Shown here: positions 8,384-16,053 of the stretch, piece by piece | Layout of the letters: every line of letters starts with the position of its first letter | How positions within the stretch are numbered: the stretch's first letter is position 1 | Source of the DNA: Euryarchaeota archaeon UBA103 | GTDB lineage: Archaea > Thermoplasmatota > Poseidoniia > Poseidoniales > Thalassarchaeaceae | Length of the DNA: 64,000 nt | Reading direction: 5' to 3' | NCBI GenBank assembly: GCA_002506825.1 | Contig: DAYH01000023.1 | Coordinates: 90,624 to 154,623 of the forward strand | Notes under the pieces: generated by a model | What the model was told of the DNA's origin: nothing | The model's input: only the letters and a program-made list of their open reading frames with translations | Databases searched by the model: none | Program-made: the position numbers and the translations under genes

Positions 8384-8494
8384 CGGACGGGCTCCAATGC
8401 AGGGGGTGTTTGAATGCTTTGGAAGCGATAGGGCAATGTAGAGCCTGAAATTTGTCACGAAGTGGTTATGTAGGGCTGGTAGGTCGGCGGGTTG
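8384..8494. promoter_or_regulatory. Divergent promoter region of purA and rpl40e
   Basis: The 111 bases between the GTG of purA (minus) and the ATG of rpl40e (plus) must hold both promoters. AT-richer patches (TGAAATTTGTC near 8448-8458) could be box A elements but none is a clear TATA box. No hairpin or operator stands out. Confidence 0.35.
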
Positions 8495-8653
8495 ATGGCA
8501 CAGAGACACGCGGTAGCTGAAGCACGTCTACTGAAGAAGTGGATATGCATGAAGTGCTCTGCTACTCACAGGGGAACAAAGGCCCCTCGAGCATGTAGAA
8601 AGTGTGGCTACAAGAACTTCAGACAGAAGGCCGCTGAGAGAAGGAAGACTTGA
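8495..8653 (+). CDS. rpl40e: Large ribosomal subunit protein eL40 (L40e)
   Basis: A 52-residue protein beginning MAQRHAVAEARLLKKW and carrying ICMKC and CRKCGYKNFR, the two CxxC halves of the single zinc ribbon that defines archaeal L40e (about 48-53 residues). Almost every non-Cys residue is basic or small as expected for this rRNA-binding protein at the GTPase-centre side of the 50S subunit. It starts at an ATG with a weak GGCGGG upstream and ends 3 bases before the convergent UPF0147 gene. It is easily missed because of size. The gene is free-standing, without the ubiquitin fusion of eukaryotes. Confidence 0.93.
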   Translation: MAQRHAVAEARLLKKWICMKCSATHRGTKAPRACRKCGYKNFRQKAAERRKT

Positions 8654-8656
8654 GTC

Positions 8657-8935
8657 TCACTTGTTCCTCTTGTGCTCTGCCATTAACGTCTCTAAGGCAG
8701 TCTGAATCTGCAGACAAAGCGGACCGTAGTGTATAGGGAGATTTGCGTCATTGAATATCTCATCTAGCTTTGAGGCAGTCATCCCGAGCCTCACGTCCAT
8801 ATCCTTGCCCTTGTTCAGGAGCCATTGATCTACAGCATCCTTGGCAGAGGCCCTGATATTTCTCGGGACCTGAGTATCGTCTAGCTGACCCAATACTTGG
8901 GCTATCTGCTGAATCCTGGTCTCGACGTCTGACAA
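8657..8935 (-). CDS. UPF0147 family protein
   Basis: 92 residues matching the small archaeal UPF0147 family: the N-terminal helix RIQQIAQVLGQLDDTQVPRNIRASAKDAV carries the family's DxxVPRNIRxxA signature, and DEIFNDANLPIHYGPLCLQI matches its second conserved helix pair. Entirely alpha-helical, no Cys or membrane segment. Function is not established; members often lie near ribosomal or translation genes, as here beside L40e. It converges with rpl40e with a 3-base gap. Confidence 0.85.
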   Translation of the reverse strand: MSDVETRIQQIAQVLGQLDDTQVPRNIRASAKDAVDQWLLNKGKDMDVRLGMTASKLDEIFNDANLPIHYGPLCLQIQTALETLMAEHKRNK

Positions 8936-8988
8936 GTTACCACCAGCTCTTCGAGCAAAGGGCCCTCCTTAAGCGCATCCCCCTAGAG

Positions 8989-9780
8989 TTAGTTCTCTAT
9001 CCATGAAGCCCAAGGCATCACAGTATTCGACAGGCCGACTCCAGGGCCCTCTTTGTCCAGTGCTATCAGACCAACAGACGCACTATCAGGGATAAGTTCG
9101 TCCAGTCCCCAGTGCATCGCATCCATTAGTGAGTCGCACTGCGGCGAATCTGCTCTATTACTTACTCTGTAACTCAATAGGGCCTTCGTAATCTCCTCTC
9201 CCTCTCCAGTAGCGGCAACAGATCTAGAATTTTCAACCCAGAAACCAGACCCCGGTAGGGGAACGTCGCCTACTCTTCCAGGGGGCCTGTGACTGCATCC
9301 GCCGGTACTGGTTGCACATGCCATTGCCCCCGATGAATCCCGCACAATGACTCCGACGGTATCTCCATCCCCCTCGATTGGCTCTCTGCCCTCAACTGCC
9401 CTATTGGCATGCCCCCTCTCATCTGCCCACGCCCTAGCCCCTGGGCCAGTGAGCCCGTTGATTGACTCATCCAGAAGATCGGCCGCCACTCGTATTGGGT
9501 TTGGAGTATCTGACATAGCTATGACAAAACCTATCCTGCCATCGCTAGTTTGTATTGAGGCATCGAGTAGGACTGAGCCGTCGTTCCTGAAGACCCCCCC
9601 TGTTCCGGCATTGAAAACCGGGTCATCCTCCAGAATAACACATGCTTCGACTGCCGCCTGTACGGCAGACGCCCCTGAGAGGAGGAGTCGGGAGGCTTCG
9701 TCCACTGCCCTCTGTAGATTTGTTTGCCTTTCTGGGCCCGGACCGGCCCCTCCGTGTGCGACAACTGCCATCTTCACCAT
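8989..9780 (-). CDS. Isoaspartyl peptidase / plant-type L-asparaginase (Ntn hydrolase)
   Basis: 263 residues. N terminus AVVAHGGAGPGP is the family start; NAGTGGVFRNDGSVLLDASI and, near residues 139-145, GDGDTVGVIV follow. The Thr of GDTVG is the autoproteolytic nucleophile that becomes the N terminus of the beta chain, and CATSTGGCSHRPPGRVGDVPLPG is the conserved substrate loop with TGG and the GRVGD segment. The enzyme hydrolyses beta-aspartyl peptides (protein-damage turnover) and asparagine. Length is slightly short compared with about 300 for bacterial homologues. The start could be the ATG at 9780 or 9771. Unrelated in fold to the asparaginase-II-like protein at 21036-22208. Confidence 0.9.
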   Translation of the reverse strand: MVKMAVVAHGGAGPGPERQTNLQRAVDEASRLLLSGASAVQAAVEACVILEDDPVFNAGTGGVFRNDGSVLLDASIQTSDGRIGFVIAMSDTPNPIRVAADLLDESINGLTGPGARAWADERGHANRAVEGREPIEGDGDTVGVIVRDSSGAMACATSTGGCSHRPPGRVGDVPLPGSGFWVENSRSVAATGEGEEITKALLSYRVSNRADSPQCDSLMDAMHWGLDELIPDSASVGLIALDKEGPGVGLSNTVMPWASWIEN

Positions 9781-9827
9781 TGCTATGCCCCGCTGTGCGT
9801 GACGAAGGAGGGACTTAGTTAGAACGG

Positions 9828-11888
9828 TCAGGCCGAGGGTTGCTTTTCGTGGGGTGATGAGAAGGTATCGATCACACTCGCCAGTCTCTCGACGAGGCTT
9901 ACCTTTTCTTCCGCGCCCACCAGAGCGTACTGCAGTACCTCATCCAAGGAGTCGACGGGCCTTATGGTGACCATGGATTCGTACTTCTCGTCTATTAGGA
10001 CATCTTGAAGATTTGACCTAGGGATGATTATTGTCTCGATTCCTGCCTTGGCGGCGGCTTCGATCTTCGCCGTTACTCCTCCGATCGGTAAAACCTCGCC
10101 CCTGACTGAGAGTGATCCGGTCATAGCTAGATTCTGCTCTATCGGGACGCCTTCAAACGCGCTTATGATAGCAGTTGCCATCGTTATGGATGCACTGTCT
10201 CCATCTACATTGTGAGTACCTGGGAATTGAACGTGCAGATCGAAGTCCTTGATGTCCTTGCCGGTTAGTTTCTTTACTACTGCACTGATATTGGTTACGC
10301 TCTCCTTGGCCAAATCGGACAGTCCTCCAGTAGCTATTACCTGTCCTGATCTGCCTTGAGAAGGAGTAACCATTGCCTCAACTGGAAGGACTACTCCAGA
10401 GAAGTCGGAAAGGCCGCTATCGGCACCCAGGACTGCTAGTCCGTTTACCCTACCAACCCTAGTTCCCCGGTTCACTAGCATGGCATACTCTGACTGCCTC
10501 TCCAGATATCTGTCAGCTATTTGTTGCTCCAGGGGTTTTGCAATGGCCCTCGCTCTTGAGATGTGTTCGGCCCTTACTAGCTCAGCGCCCTCTTCAGACG
10601 CTAAGTCGCCTGCGATTCTCACTAATCCGCCAAGCTCTCTGAGCCTTAGTGAAAGTCTACCTCTCCTGCCACTTCTTCTCTGGGCTTCCTTTAGAATGAG
10701 TCCTATCGACTCTCTATTGAAATGGGGTATTGCCCTGCCAGATTCCTTTCTTTTCTCGTTCTTGACCTCTTGGGCGATGAATCTTACCAGCCTTCTTCTG
10801 TTCCTCTCGGTATCTCTCATGTCTGTGTTGACATAGACTTCGTAACCGTATCCCCTAATCCTGCTCCTCAGTGCTGGGTGCATCTGCTGGATACTATCGA
10901 GGTTTCCTGCGGCCACTAGAATGAAGTTGGTGGGAACTGGCTCTGACTTGGTCAGTGCCCCAGAAGATCTCTCAGAGCGCCCACTGATTGACAGTTCACC
11001 TTCCTGCATGGCCACCAGTAGTGCTTGTTGCTCCTCCATCCTAAGCATCCTTATCTCGTCGATATAGAGGACCCCTTTGTTTGCTCTGTGGACCGCACCT
11101 GGTTCTACCCTCTCGTGCGCAGGAGTAGCTAGGTCAGCGCCAGACTGGAATGGATCGTGCCTTACGTCTCCTAGGAGGGCGCCAGCGAGAGTCCCGGTGG
11201 CATCGATGAAAGGTGGATCGTCATTTCTAGCTCTCTTGATGAGGAGTTTCGGTATGTTTGACTCATCTCCTGCCGTGAGTCTGGTCCTAAGGAAGAAGTA
11301 TCCAAAAATTAGGAGGAAGGCTCCGAAAATGAGAGTCATGATGTCCCCTGTTTGCAACACTGCTAATAGAAGAGCGGCACCGATTACCATTACCACGAAT
11401 AAGAGGGTCCTGTTGGTTCTCTCCCTCTGAATCCTGATTTGGGCCTTTCTCTCTGATATTATGGCTGAACCGCGTCCGGCGGGAACGGTACGGACCCTGG
11501 GTTCGTTCTCATCCTCGGTATTCCTGTATACCAGAACATCTTCCATGCTGTCCTTGGGGAGAAACTCTGTCATTGATCTGGCTAGCATTGATTTGCCGGT
11601 ACCTGGTTCACCGACCATTATCATGTGCCTTCTCTGCTCGGCCGCCTTTCTGACCACTATGGAGGCCGCCTCCTGTCCGATCACTTGGTCGACTAGATTT
11701 TCTGGGATTGGGACCTCTTCTGTAGAAGATATCTTTAGCTCAGATACCCATGCTTCCACGGGAGTTTCGCAAATAGGATCCTTGTCTTCGCCTACTCCGA
11801 ATGCTGGCCCTTCTTCCCATGTGTCGAGATACTCATCGGCATCTGACTCATTAGCGGAGTCGGTCTGATCCTCATCTCCCATGGACAT
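9828..11888 (-). CDS. lonB: Archaeal membrane-bound ATP-dependent protease LonB
   Basis: 686 residues. Walker A GEPGTGKS at 93-100, followed within the AAA+ domain by two membrane segments at about 158-205 (LLFVVMVIGAALLLAV and MTLIFGAFLLIFGYFFL), the insertion that anchors archaeal LonB to the cytoplasmic membrane. Walker B is GVLYIDEI. The C-terminal peptidase domain has the Ser-Lys dyad: Ser565 in GDSAS and Lys608 in GGVTAKIEAA, 43 residues apart as in other Lon proteases. It degrades unfolded and regulatory proteins at the membrane. The ATG at 11888 follows GAGGC; a palindrome lies 23-40 bases upstream. Confidence 0.95.
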   Translation of the reverse strand: MSMGDEDQTDSANESDADEYLDTWEEGPAFGVGEDKDPICETPVEAWVSELKISSTEEVPIPENLVDQVIGQEAASIVVRKAAEQRRHMIMVGEPGTGKSMLARSMTEFLPKDSMEDVLVYRNTEDENEPRVRTVPAGRGSAIISERKAQIRIQRERTNRTLLFVVMVIGAALLLAVLQTGDIMTLIFGAFLLIFGYFFLRTRLTAGDESNIPKLLIKRARNDDPPFIDATGTLAGALLGDVRHDPFQSGADLATPAHERVEPGAVHRANKGVLYIDEIRMLRMEEQQALLVAMQEGELSISGRSERSSGALTKSEPVPTNFILVAAGNLDSIQQMHPALRSRIRGYGYEVYVNTDMRDTERNRRRLVRFIAQEVKNEKRKESGRAIPHFNRESIGLILKEAQRRSGRRGRLSLRLRELGGLVRIAGDLASEEGAELVRAEHISRARAIAKPLEQQIADRYLERQSEYAMLVNRGTRVGRVNGLAVLGADSGLSDFSGVVLPVEAMVTPSQGRSGQVIATGGLSDLAKESVTNISAVVKKLTGKDIKDFDLHVQFPGTHNVDGDSASITMATAIISAFEGVPIEQNLAMTGSLSVRGEVLPIGGVTAKIEAAAKAGIETIIIPRSNLQDVLIDEKYESMVTIRPVDSLDEVLQYALVGAEEKVSLVERLASVIDTFSSPHEKQPSA

Positions 11889-11910
11889 GCCTCATACCGC
11901 CCTGACGATA

Positions 11911-11928
11911 GCACCTTCTTGAAGGTGC
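11911..11928. promoter_or_regulatory. Perfect 18-bp palindrome upstream of lonB (candidate operator)
   Basis: GCACCTTC (11911-11918), TT, GAAGGTGC (11921-11928) is a perfect inverted repeat 22 bases before the lonB ATG, between it and the end of the preceding minus-strand gene. There is no T-run after it on the minus strand, so it does not look like a terminator. Its position in the 5' region of a stress protease gene suggests a dimeric regulator site or a 5'-UTR hairpin. Confidence 0.45.
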
Positions 11929-11944
11929 GTTAGCCGCGATGATA

Positions 11945-11954
11945 GAAAAAAGAG
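11945..11954 (-). terminator. T-run terminator of the thioredoxin-domain secreted protein gene
   Basis: On the minus strand CTCTTTTTTC lies a few bases after the stop codon of the 11957-15136 gene. Archaeal RNA polymerase terminates intrinsically at such T-runs, so this is a plausible end of that transcript before the lonB promoter. Confidence 0.4.
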
Positions 11955-11956
11955 CG

Positions 11957-14900
11957 TTATCTGTCTCTAAAATTGGCACCGCTGTAGAACTTGTCTAGAT
12001 ACTCTTCACCATAGTAATACCACTGTTCCATAGTCCATCCGGGAGGAAGTCCCCCTGGTGGAAGCGGGGGGGTCATGGGAGGTGGAGGCGGAGGGGATGT
12101 GTTGTGAACAGGCATCATGGGAATGGCCGCAGGAGGTGGCGGATTGATCATAGGGAGTGGTTCGTGTTGATAGATGGGGTTTCTCTTTGGGCTTCTCCTA
12201 GCGATAGAATTGATGCCCACCACTATGGCCACTAAAGCAATCAGAGCCACAACTGAAGCACCTGCCAGGAAAATGGTTTCAGGAGACTCCTCGCCGCCGC
12301 TAGGCTGATTTTCAGCAGGTTGGCTCTGATCCTCCCCCTGAGGCACTACTGCATCGTACTTCATTTGCTCTGGCGTCCTTCTGTCGAAGCCGTTTTCATC
12401 CACTCCCTGGACACTCAATGTGAAGTAATCACCAGTACTGAGGCCACTTCCAGTGACCGGGAGGATGATGAAAGGACCTAGATTGAATGAGGCCCCTGCA
12501 CTGTGGCAAATTCCTGTTATCTTATTGCAAACTGTCCAAGTTACCCTGATATCAGTCAATGACTCATCGCCAATATTTGAGATGATAACAGTAGGAGTGG
12601 CTCCGATATCGAATGAGTCTATCTCTATCTCGAAGTTTTCTTCCCAGTCAAGTGGGATATCATCGACGATAGTGTAACTCAGAGAGACGGTAGACGATGC
12701 CCCGTGACGATCTTCAGCGGTTATCTTGATGCTGTCAGAGCCTTCCTCAGGCCAGTTGGCTGTCATGATTCCGGTTATTGGGTCATAAAACACTGCGCCT
12801 GGATAGTAGCTGGTAGCGGTTATCCAAATTTCTTCGTCTGGATCATCGATATCTGTAATCCTGCTAATAAGATCTACTTGGGTCGAAGTACCCAGCTTCA
12901 GTGTGACATCTTCTATATCAGAAGTATCAATAATTGGAGCGTCGTTGACGTTTAACACGTGGAAAGTAACTGTGGTATCTGATGACTTGTCCCCATCACT
13001 TGCCCTTAGGGATATCTCCACGAGTCCGTTTGAGTCGTCATCCAGAGAGTTGACGTTGATGGTTTGACCGAAAATACTAGCTTCGACTAGATTTTCATCT
13101 GATATCGACAAAATTTCCACTGTCACCCCCGAGACAGGGACCACTTGACCATTGTTATTGGTGTCAGATAGATAGTCAGTGAGGCCGAGACTGGCTGATC
13201 CTCCCTCATGAAAGGCCTGGATGGGTATTGGTGACCACCTAGGCGCACCGTTTTCTACGACATTGAACATCATCATGCCAGTATTTGACTCATCTCCGTC
13301 ATGGACGCTGATTAGCATCCCTTGTGGAATTGGTGAGCCTTGGCTGTCGAGTAGAAGATTATCGAACCTTACCTCTATCTCCAGAGAAGATGGGTTCCAC
13401 CCCAAGAACTCGGGCTCGGAGCTTGAGATTTCTAGATTGAAAAGCGAAGTTTCCGCGTCTGATACGAGTCCAACCACTGAAACCATCTCAGTGGTCTGTA
13501 CCTTTACGGTGGGAACTCCGGCGTAAGTCATGTCGCTATTTCCGAGTACTCTTGGAAGGGAGTTCTGCAGATAGAAAGCATTCTCGGAAGTTAGCCATTC
13601 ACTTGTCTGGCCAGAGGAGTCGGTCCATTTTACCCTTAGATCGTAATGTCCCATCGCAGCATCCAGAGGAGTATCGATATCGAATGAATGCCTTGCATTC
13701 TCACCTAATCCAATGATGGCGTGATTGGTGAGCCAATTATTGCTCCACATTGAAGAGGATGAAGGAGAGTACTCTAAGGAGGGTTGCATTGTATTGATAT
13801 CATCAACTAGGTCATTGGAGATTGCTGAAACCTCGAATGTAACTGCTGATCCCCTGTCAACTGAGGTCGAGCCACTAGAAGAAGGCTGGCTGGCAGTCGG
13901 GGGCATATCATGCAGAGCGGCGGCGTCTGAGACATCATTGGAAGGTGCCCGATCTCCGGCATTTCCTGAAATCTTCGCCCTAATTGTTGTTGAGCCTAGG
14001 GCCGTGATGTCGATATCGGTAGTGTCCAAGAAAGCATTGTATGTCTGGGATCCGCCTACAGAGAAGTCGCCTATTGAGAAGGTGGATATCTCAATCTCGG
14101 AAAGACCATCCATCCAATTGATAGATAGTTGCCCGCCCCCCTCATATTCCTCTACTCCGTTGTTGGAAACCCTACAAGAGATATCCAGAACATCACCTGA
14201 AACGAATCCAGAGTTTCCATTTCTATTTGAGATTATTATCTCTTCCACGCCAATGTCGACTAGAGGTATCATATCCAAGTCTACAGCAGACAGGAAGTTG
14301 TTGTAAGTAGTGTGGGGGCCATCCATCAATGCAAAAACAGGCCAGAAGTTTTCGAACTGAGTGTAGCCGCCCCCGGCTCTGACTGCGCTCAGTGGGACTT
14401 GCCATGAGCTCTCCACAGGGGAGTTAGGAGTTAGCGTAAGTTGTTCGAAGCCATTGTTATGACTAGCCAGCATCCATTCTCTGAAACTGTGATGAGGCTT
14501 TACGCCGTTATCATAAGAGTCAGGGCTGACCTTCTCCGTGATCGCCCCATAAAGGAAAACAGATACTGAACTGAGAGAACCTGTATACATCGAATTTACA
14601 GTGACTGTGACTTGATCTGTAGATTGGTCATATTGTGCCTCCAGCTGCATGGCGTAGTTTGACGTGTCTGAATCCATGCAACCTCCATTTGAATAGTCTG
14701 AGTCATAATAGTTTGACCCTCCTGCTCCAACTTTGTAACATGTTCCTGATTGCTTATCTGCAAAGGAAAATACGGGAATTCCAGAAGCGGCGGCCGAGAC
14801 ATGGCTTCGACGATTGATCGGACTATCATCCGGATATCCCCCTGAGCTAGACTGGAAGAACGAAACAAAGGTAAAATCTTCTGGATTGGAGGACTTCAGG

Positions 14901-15136
14901 TTGTCCAATGATGGGGAGGCGCTACTCATGCACGGCCCGCACCAGTGTGCGCCGACATATTCTCCAAATACGGGATGTCCGGGACTTGTTGCGAACATCT
15001 TAGCTTCGATCTGCTCTAATTCTTGCCTCTCCTGTACGGCTTCTTCTACCACACAAAAAGAGACAAATGACGATAACAGCATCAGTGAAACTAGGGTAAA
15101 TGAAGAAACTAGGGCATAGGGCGTAGTATACCTCAT
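11957..15136 (-). CDS. Large secreted, C-terminally anchored protein with an N-terminal thioredoxin-like domain
   Basis: 1059 residues. A signal peptide spans about residues 1-30. A thioredoxin-like segment follows with HWCGPCM (Cys66, Cys69), the canonical CGPC redox centre, within FGEYVGAHWCGPC and later IPVFSFADKQSGT. The central region (about 270-930) is a series of beta-rich modules: CARDB-like pieces (VSNNGVEEYEGGG), Ig/cadherin-like repeats with DxNDAP motifs (HVLNVNDAPIIDTSDIEDV). A membrane segment near 965-985 (ASVVALIALVAIVVGI) is followed by basic SIARRSPKR and a Pro-rich cytoplasmic tail ending GLPPGWTMEQWYYYGEEYLD. Expected to face outside, attached to the membrane; an extracellular disulfide or peptide-processing role is inferred. 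Confidence 0.75.
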   Translation of the reverse strand: MRYTTPYALVSSFTLVSLMLLSSFVSFCVVEEAVQERQELEQIEAKMFATSPGHPVFGEYVGAHWCGPCMSSASPSLDNLKSSNPEDFTFVSFFQSSSGGYPDDSPINRRSHVSAAASGIPVFSFADKQSGTCYKVGAGGSNYYDSDYSNGGCMDSDTSNYAMQLEAQYDQSTDQVTVTVNSMYTGSLSSVSVFLYGAITEKVSPDSYDNGVKPHHSFREWMLASHNNGFEQLTLTPNSPVESSWQVPLSAVRAGGGYTQFENFWPVFALMDGPHTTYNNFLSAVDLDMIPLVDIGVEEIIISNRNGNSGFVSGDVLDISCRVSNNGVEEYEGGGQLSINWMDGLSEIEISTFSIGDFSVGGSQTYNAFLDTTDIDITALGSTTIRAKISGNAGDRAPSNDVSDAAALHDMPPTASQPSSSGSTSVDRGSAVTFEVSAISNDLVDDINTMQPSLEYSPSSSSMWSNNWLTNHAIIGLGENARHSFDIDTPLDAAMGHYDLRVKWTDSSGQTSEWLTSENAFYLQNSLPRVLGNSDMTYAGVPTVKVQTTEMVSVVGLVSDAETSLFNLEISSSEPEFLGWNPSSLEIEVRFDNLLLDSQGSPIPQGMLISVHDGDESNTGMMMFNVVENGAPRWSPIPIQAFHEGGSASLGLTDYLSDTNNNGQVVPVSGVTVEILSISDENLVEASIFGQTINVNSLDDDSNGLVEISLRASDGDKSSDTTVTFHVLNVNDAPIIDTSDIEDVTLKLGTSTQVDLISRITDIDDPDEEIWITATSYYPGAVFYDPITGIMTANWPEEGSDSIKITAEDRHGASSTVSLSYTIVDDIPLDWEENFEIEIDSFDIGATPTVIISNIGDESLTDIRVTWTVCNKITGICHSAGASFNLGPFIILPVTGSGLSTGDYFTLSVQGVDENGFDRRTPEQMKYDAVVPQGEDQSQPAENQPSGGEESPETIFLAGASVVALIALVAIVVGINSIARRSPKRNPIYQHEPLPMINPPPPAAIPMMPVHNTSPPPPPPMTPPLPPGGLPPGWTMEQWYYYGEEYLDKFYSGANFRDR

Positions 15137-15240
15137 CGTCTTTAGCGGGCTGAATTATGGTATAATCATGTTCCCTAGTGGTGCGGTCTGAATTGTCAAA
15201 CTGTGGTTTACTTGATAGCTTAAGTTGTATTCCGAGACAT

Positions 15241-16053
15241 GTGGATAATAGCGAACCAGCTGAATGGCTAGCCCTCAGAGAGGATGATGGTAGGGCATAC
15301 CTTCTCCAGAGGACCCCTGGAGAAGTCAAAGTGAAGGGGCTCGGGAGGTTCGACGCTGAGGAGCTCCTGCGGGGATATTCAATAGGCGACAGGATTACAG
15401 TGGGGCAGAAGTCGCTAACGATTGTCGTGCCTTCTCTTCCCGAAGCTAGGAGGAATATGGCTAGAAGGGCCCAGGTCATTGGGGCTAAGGACTCAGGATT
15501 CCTGATTTCTTGGATGGGTATTGGAGTCGGCTCGAGAGTACTTGAGGGCGGGCATGGTTCCGGTGGACTGGCGATGCATTTGGCCAATGTTATGGGAGCG
15601 GGAGGGACTCTGATATCTGTAGAGTCTAGACCAGAGCATGCGGAGGTAGGAAGGAAAAATATGGAAAGACTTTCCGAAGTCCTTCCTGAGTTTCCTGAGT
15701 GGCACCTAGTCGAAGGAGATATCTCGAGTGTTGGCGAATTAGTGGTCGATAAGTGCGGTATGATTGATGCGGCGATCATCGATATTGCAGAGCCTTGGGA
15801 CGTGATTCCTGACATAGAGCCCCTAATTAGGGCGGGAGGCAGGCTGGCTTGTTACTGCCCTACTACTATCCAATTGGAAAAGTGCTGGGAGGCCGCTGAG
15901 GACAGGGGCTTGATAGTCGAATGGGCTGGTGAGATGATTGAAAGAAGATGGGTAAAGGCTAGTAGAGGCGGAGTCAGGCCTGGCAATACCCCAATAGGGC
16001 ATACTGCGTTTCTACTTATTTCAGCCAAGGTAGCTACTATTGAAGAGGAATGA
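15241..16053 (+). CDS. trmI: tRNA (adenine-N1)-methyltransferase, TrmI/m1A57-58 family
   Basis: 270 residues from a GTG at 15241; the frame is open to a GTG at 15178, but a TATA-like TATAAT at 15161 and family length favour the later start. The N-terminal RNA-binding domain leads into RRAQVIGAKDSGFLISWMG, the TrmI-specific linker matching the PKDAGYI pattern, then the SAM-binding motif I GSRVLEGGHGSGGLAMHLA, motif II TLISVESRPEHAEVGRKN and motif IV AAIIDIAEPWD, where DxxxPW holds the adenine. The enzyme makes m1A in the T-loop of tRNA. Its stop overlaps the aspS start as ATGA, so the two tRNA genes are translationally coupled. Confidence 0.88.
   Translation: MDNSEPAEWLALREDDGRAYLLQRTPGEVKVKGLGRFDAEELLRGYSIGDRITVGQKSLTIVVPSLPEARRNMARRAQVIGAKDSGFLISWMGIGVGSRVLEGGHGSGGLAMHLANVMGAGGTLISVESRPEHAEVGRKNMERLSEVLPEFPEWHLVEGDISSVGELVVDKCGMIDAAIIDIAEPWDVIPDIEPLIRAGGRLACYCPTTIQLEKCWEAAEDRGLIVEWAGEMIERRWVKASRGGVRPGNTPIGHTAFLLISAKVATIEEE

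Noticed and set aside
8384..8509. Longer purA start at ATG 8509
   Set aside because: It would overlap the divergent L40e gene and add residues not found in the family; the GTG at 8383 gives normal length.
13725..14306. 193-codon plus-strand frame inside the thioredoxin-domain gene
   Set aside because: Antisense to a well supported signal-peptide protein with CGPC and a C-terminal TM; the residue mix is that of a shadow frame.
15000..15815. 271-codon minus-strand frame opposite trmI
   Set aside because: trmI has clear SAM-binding motifs; the opposite frame is Ser/Pro/Thr-rich noise and runs into the next gene.
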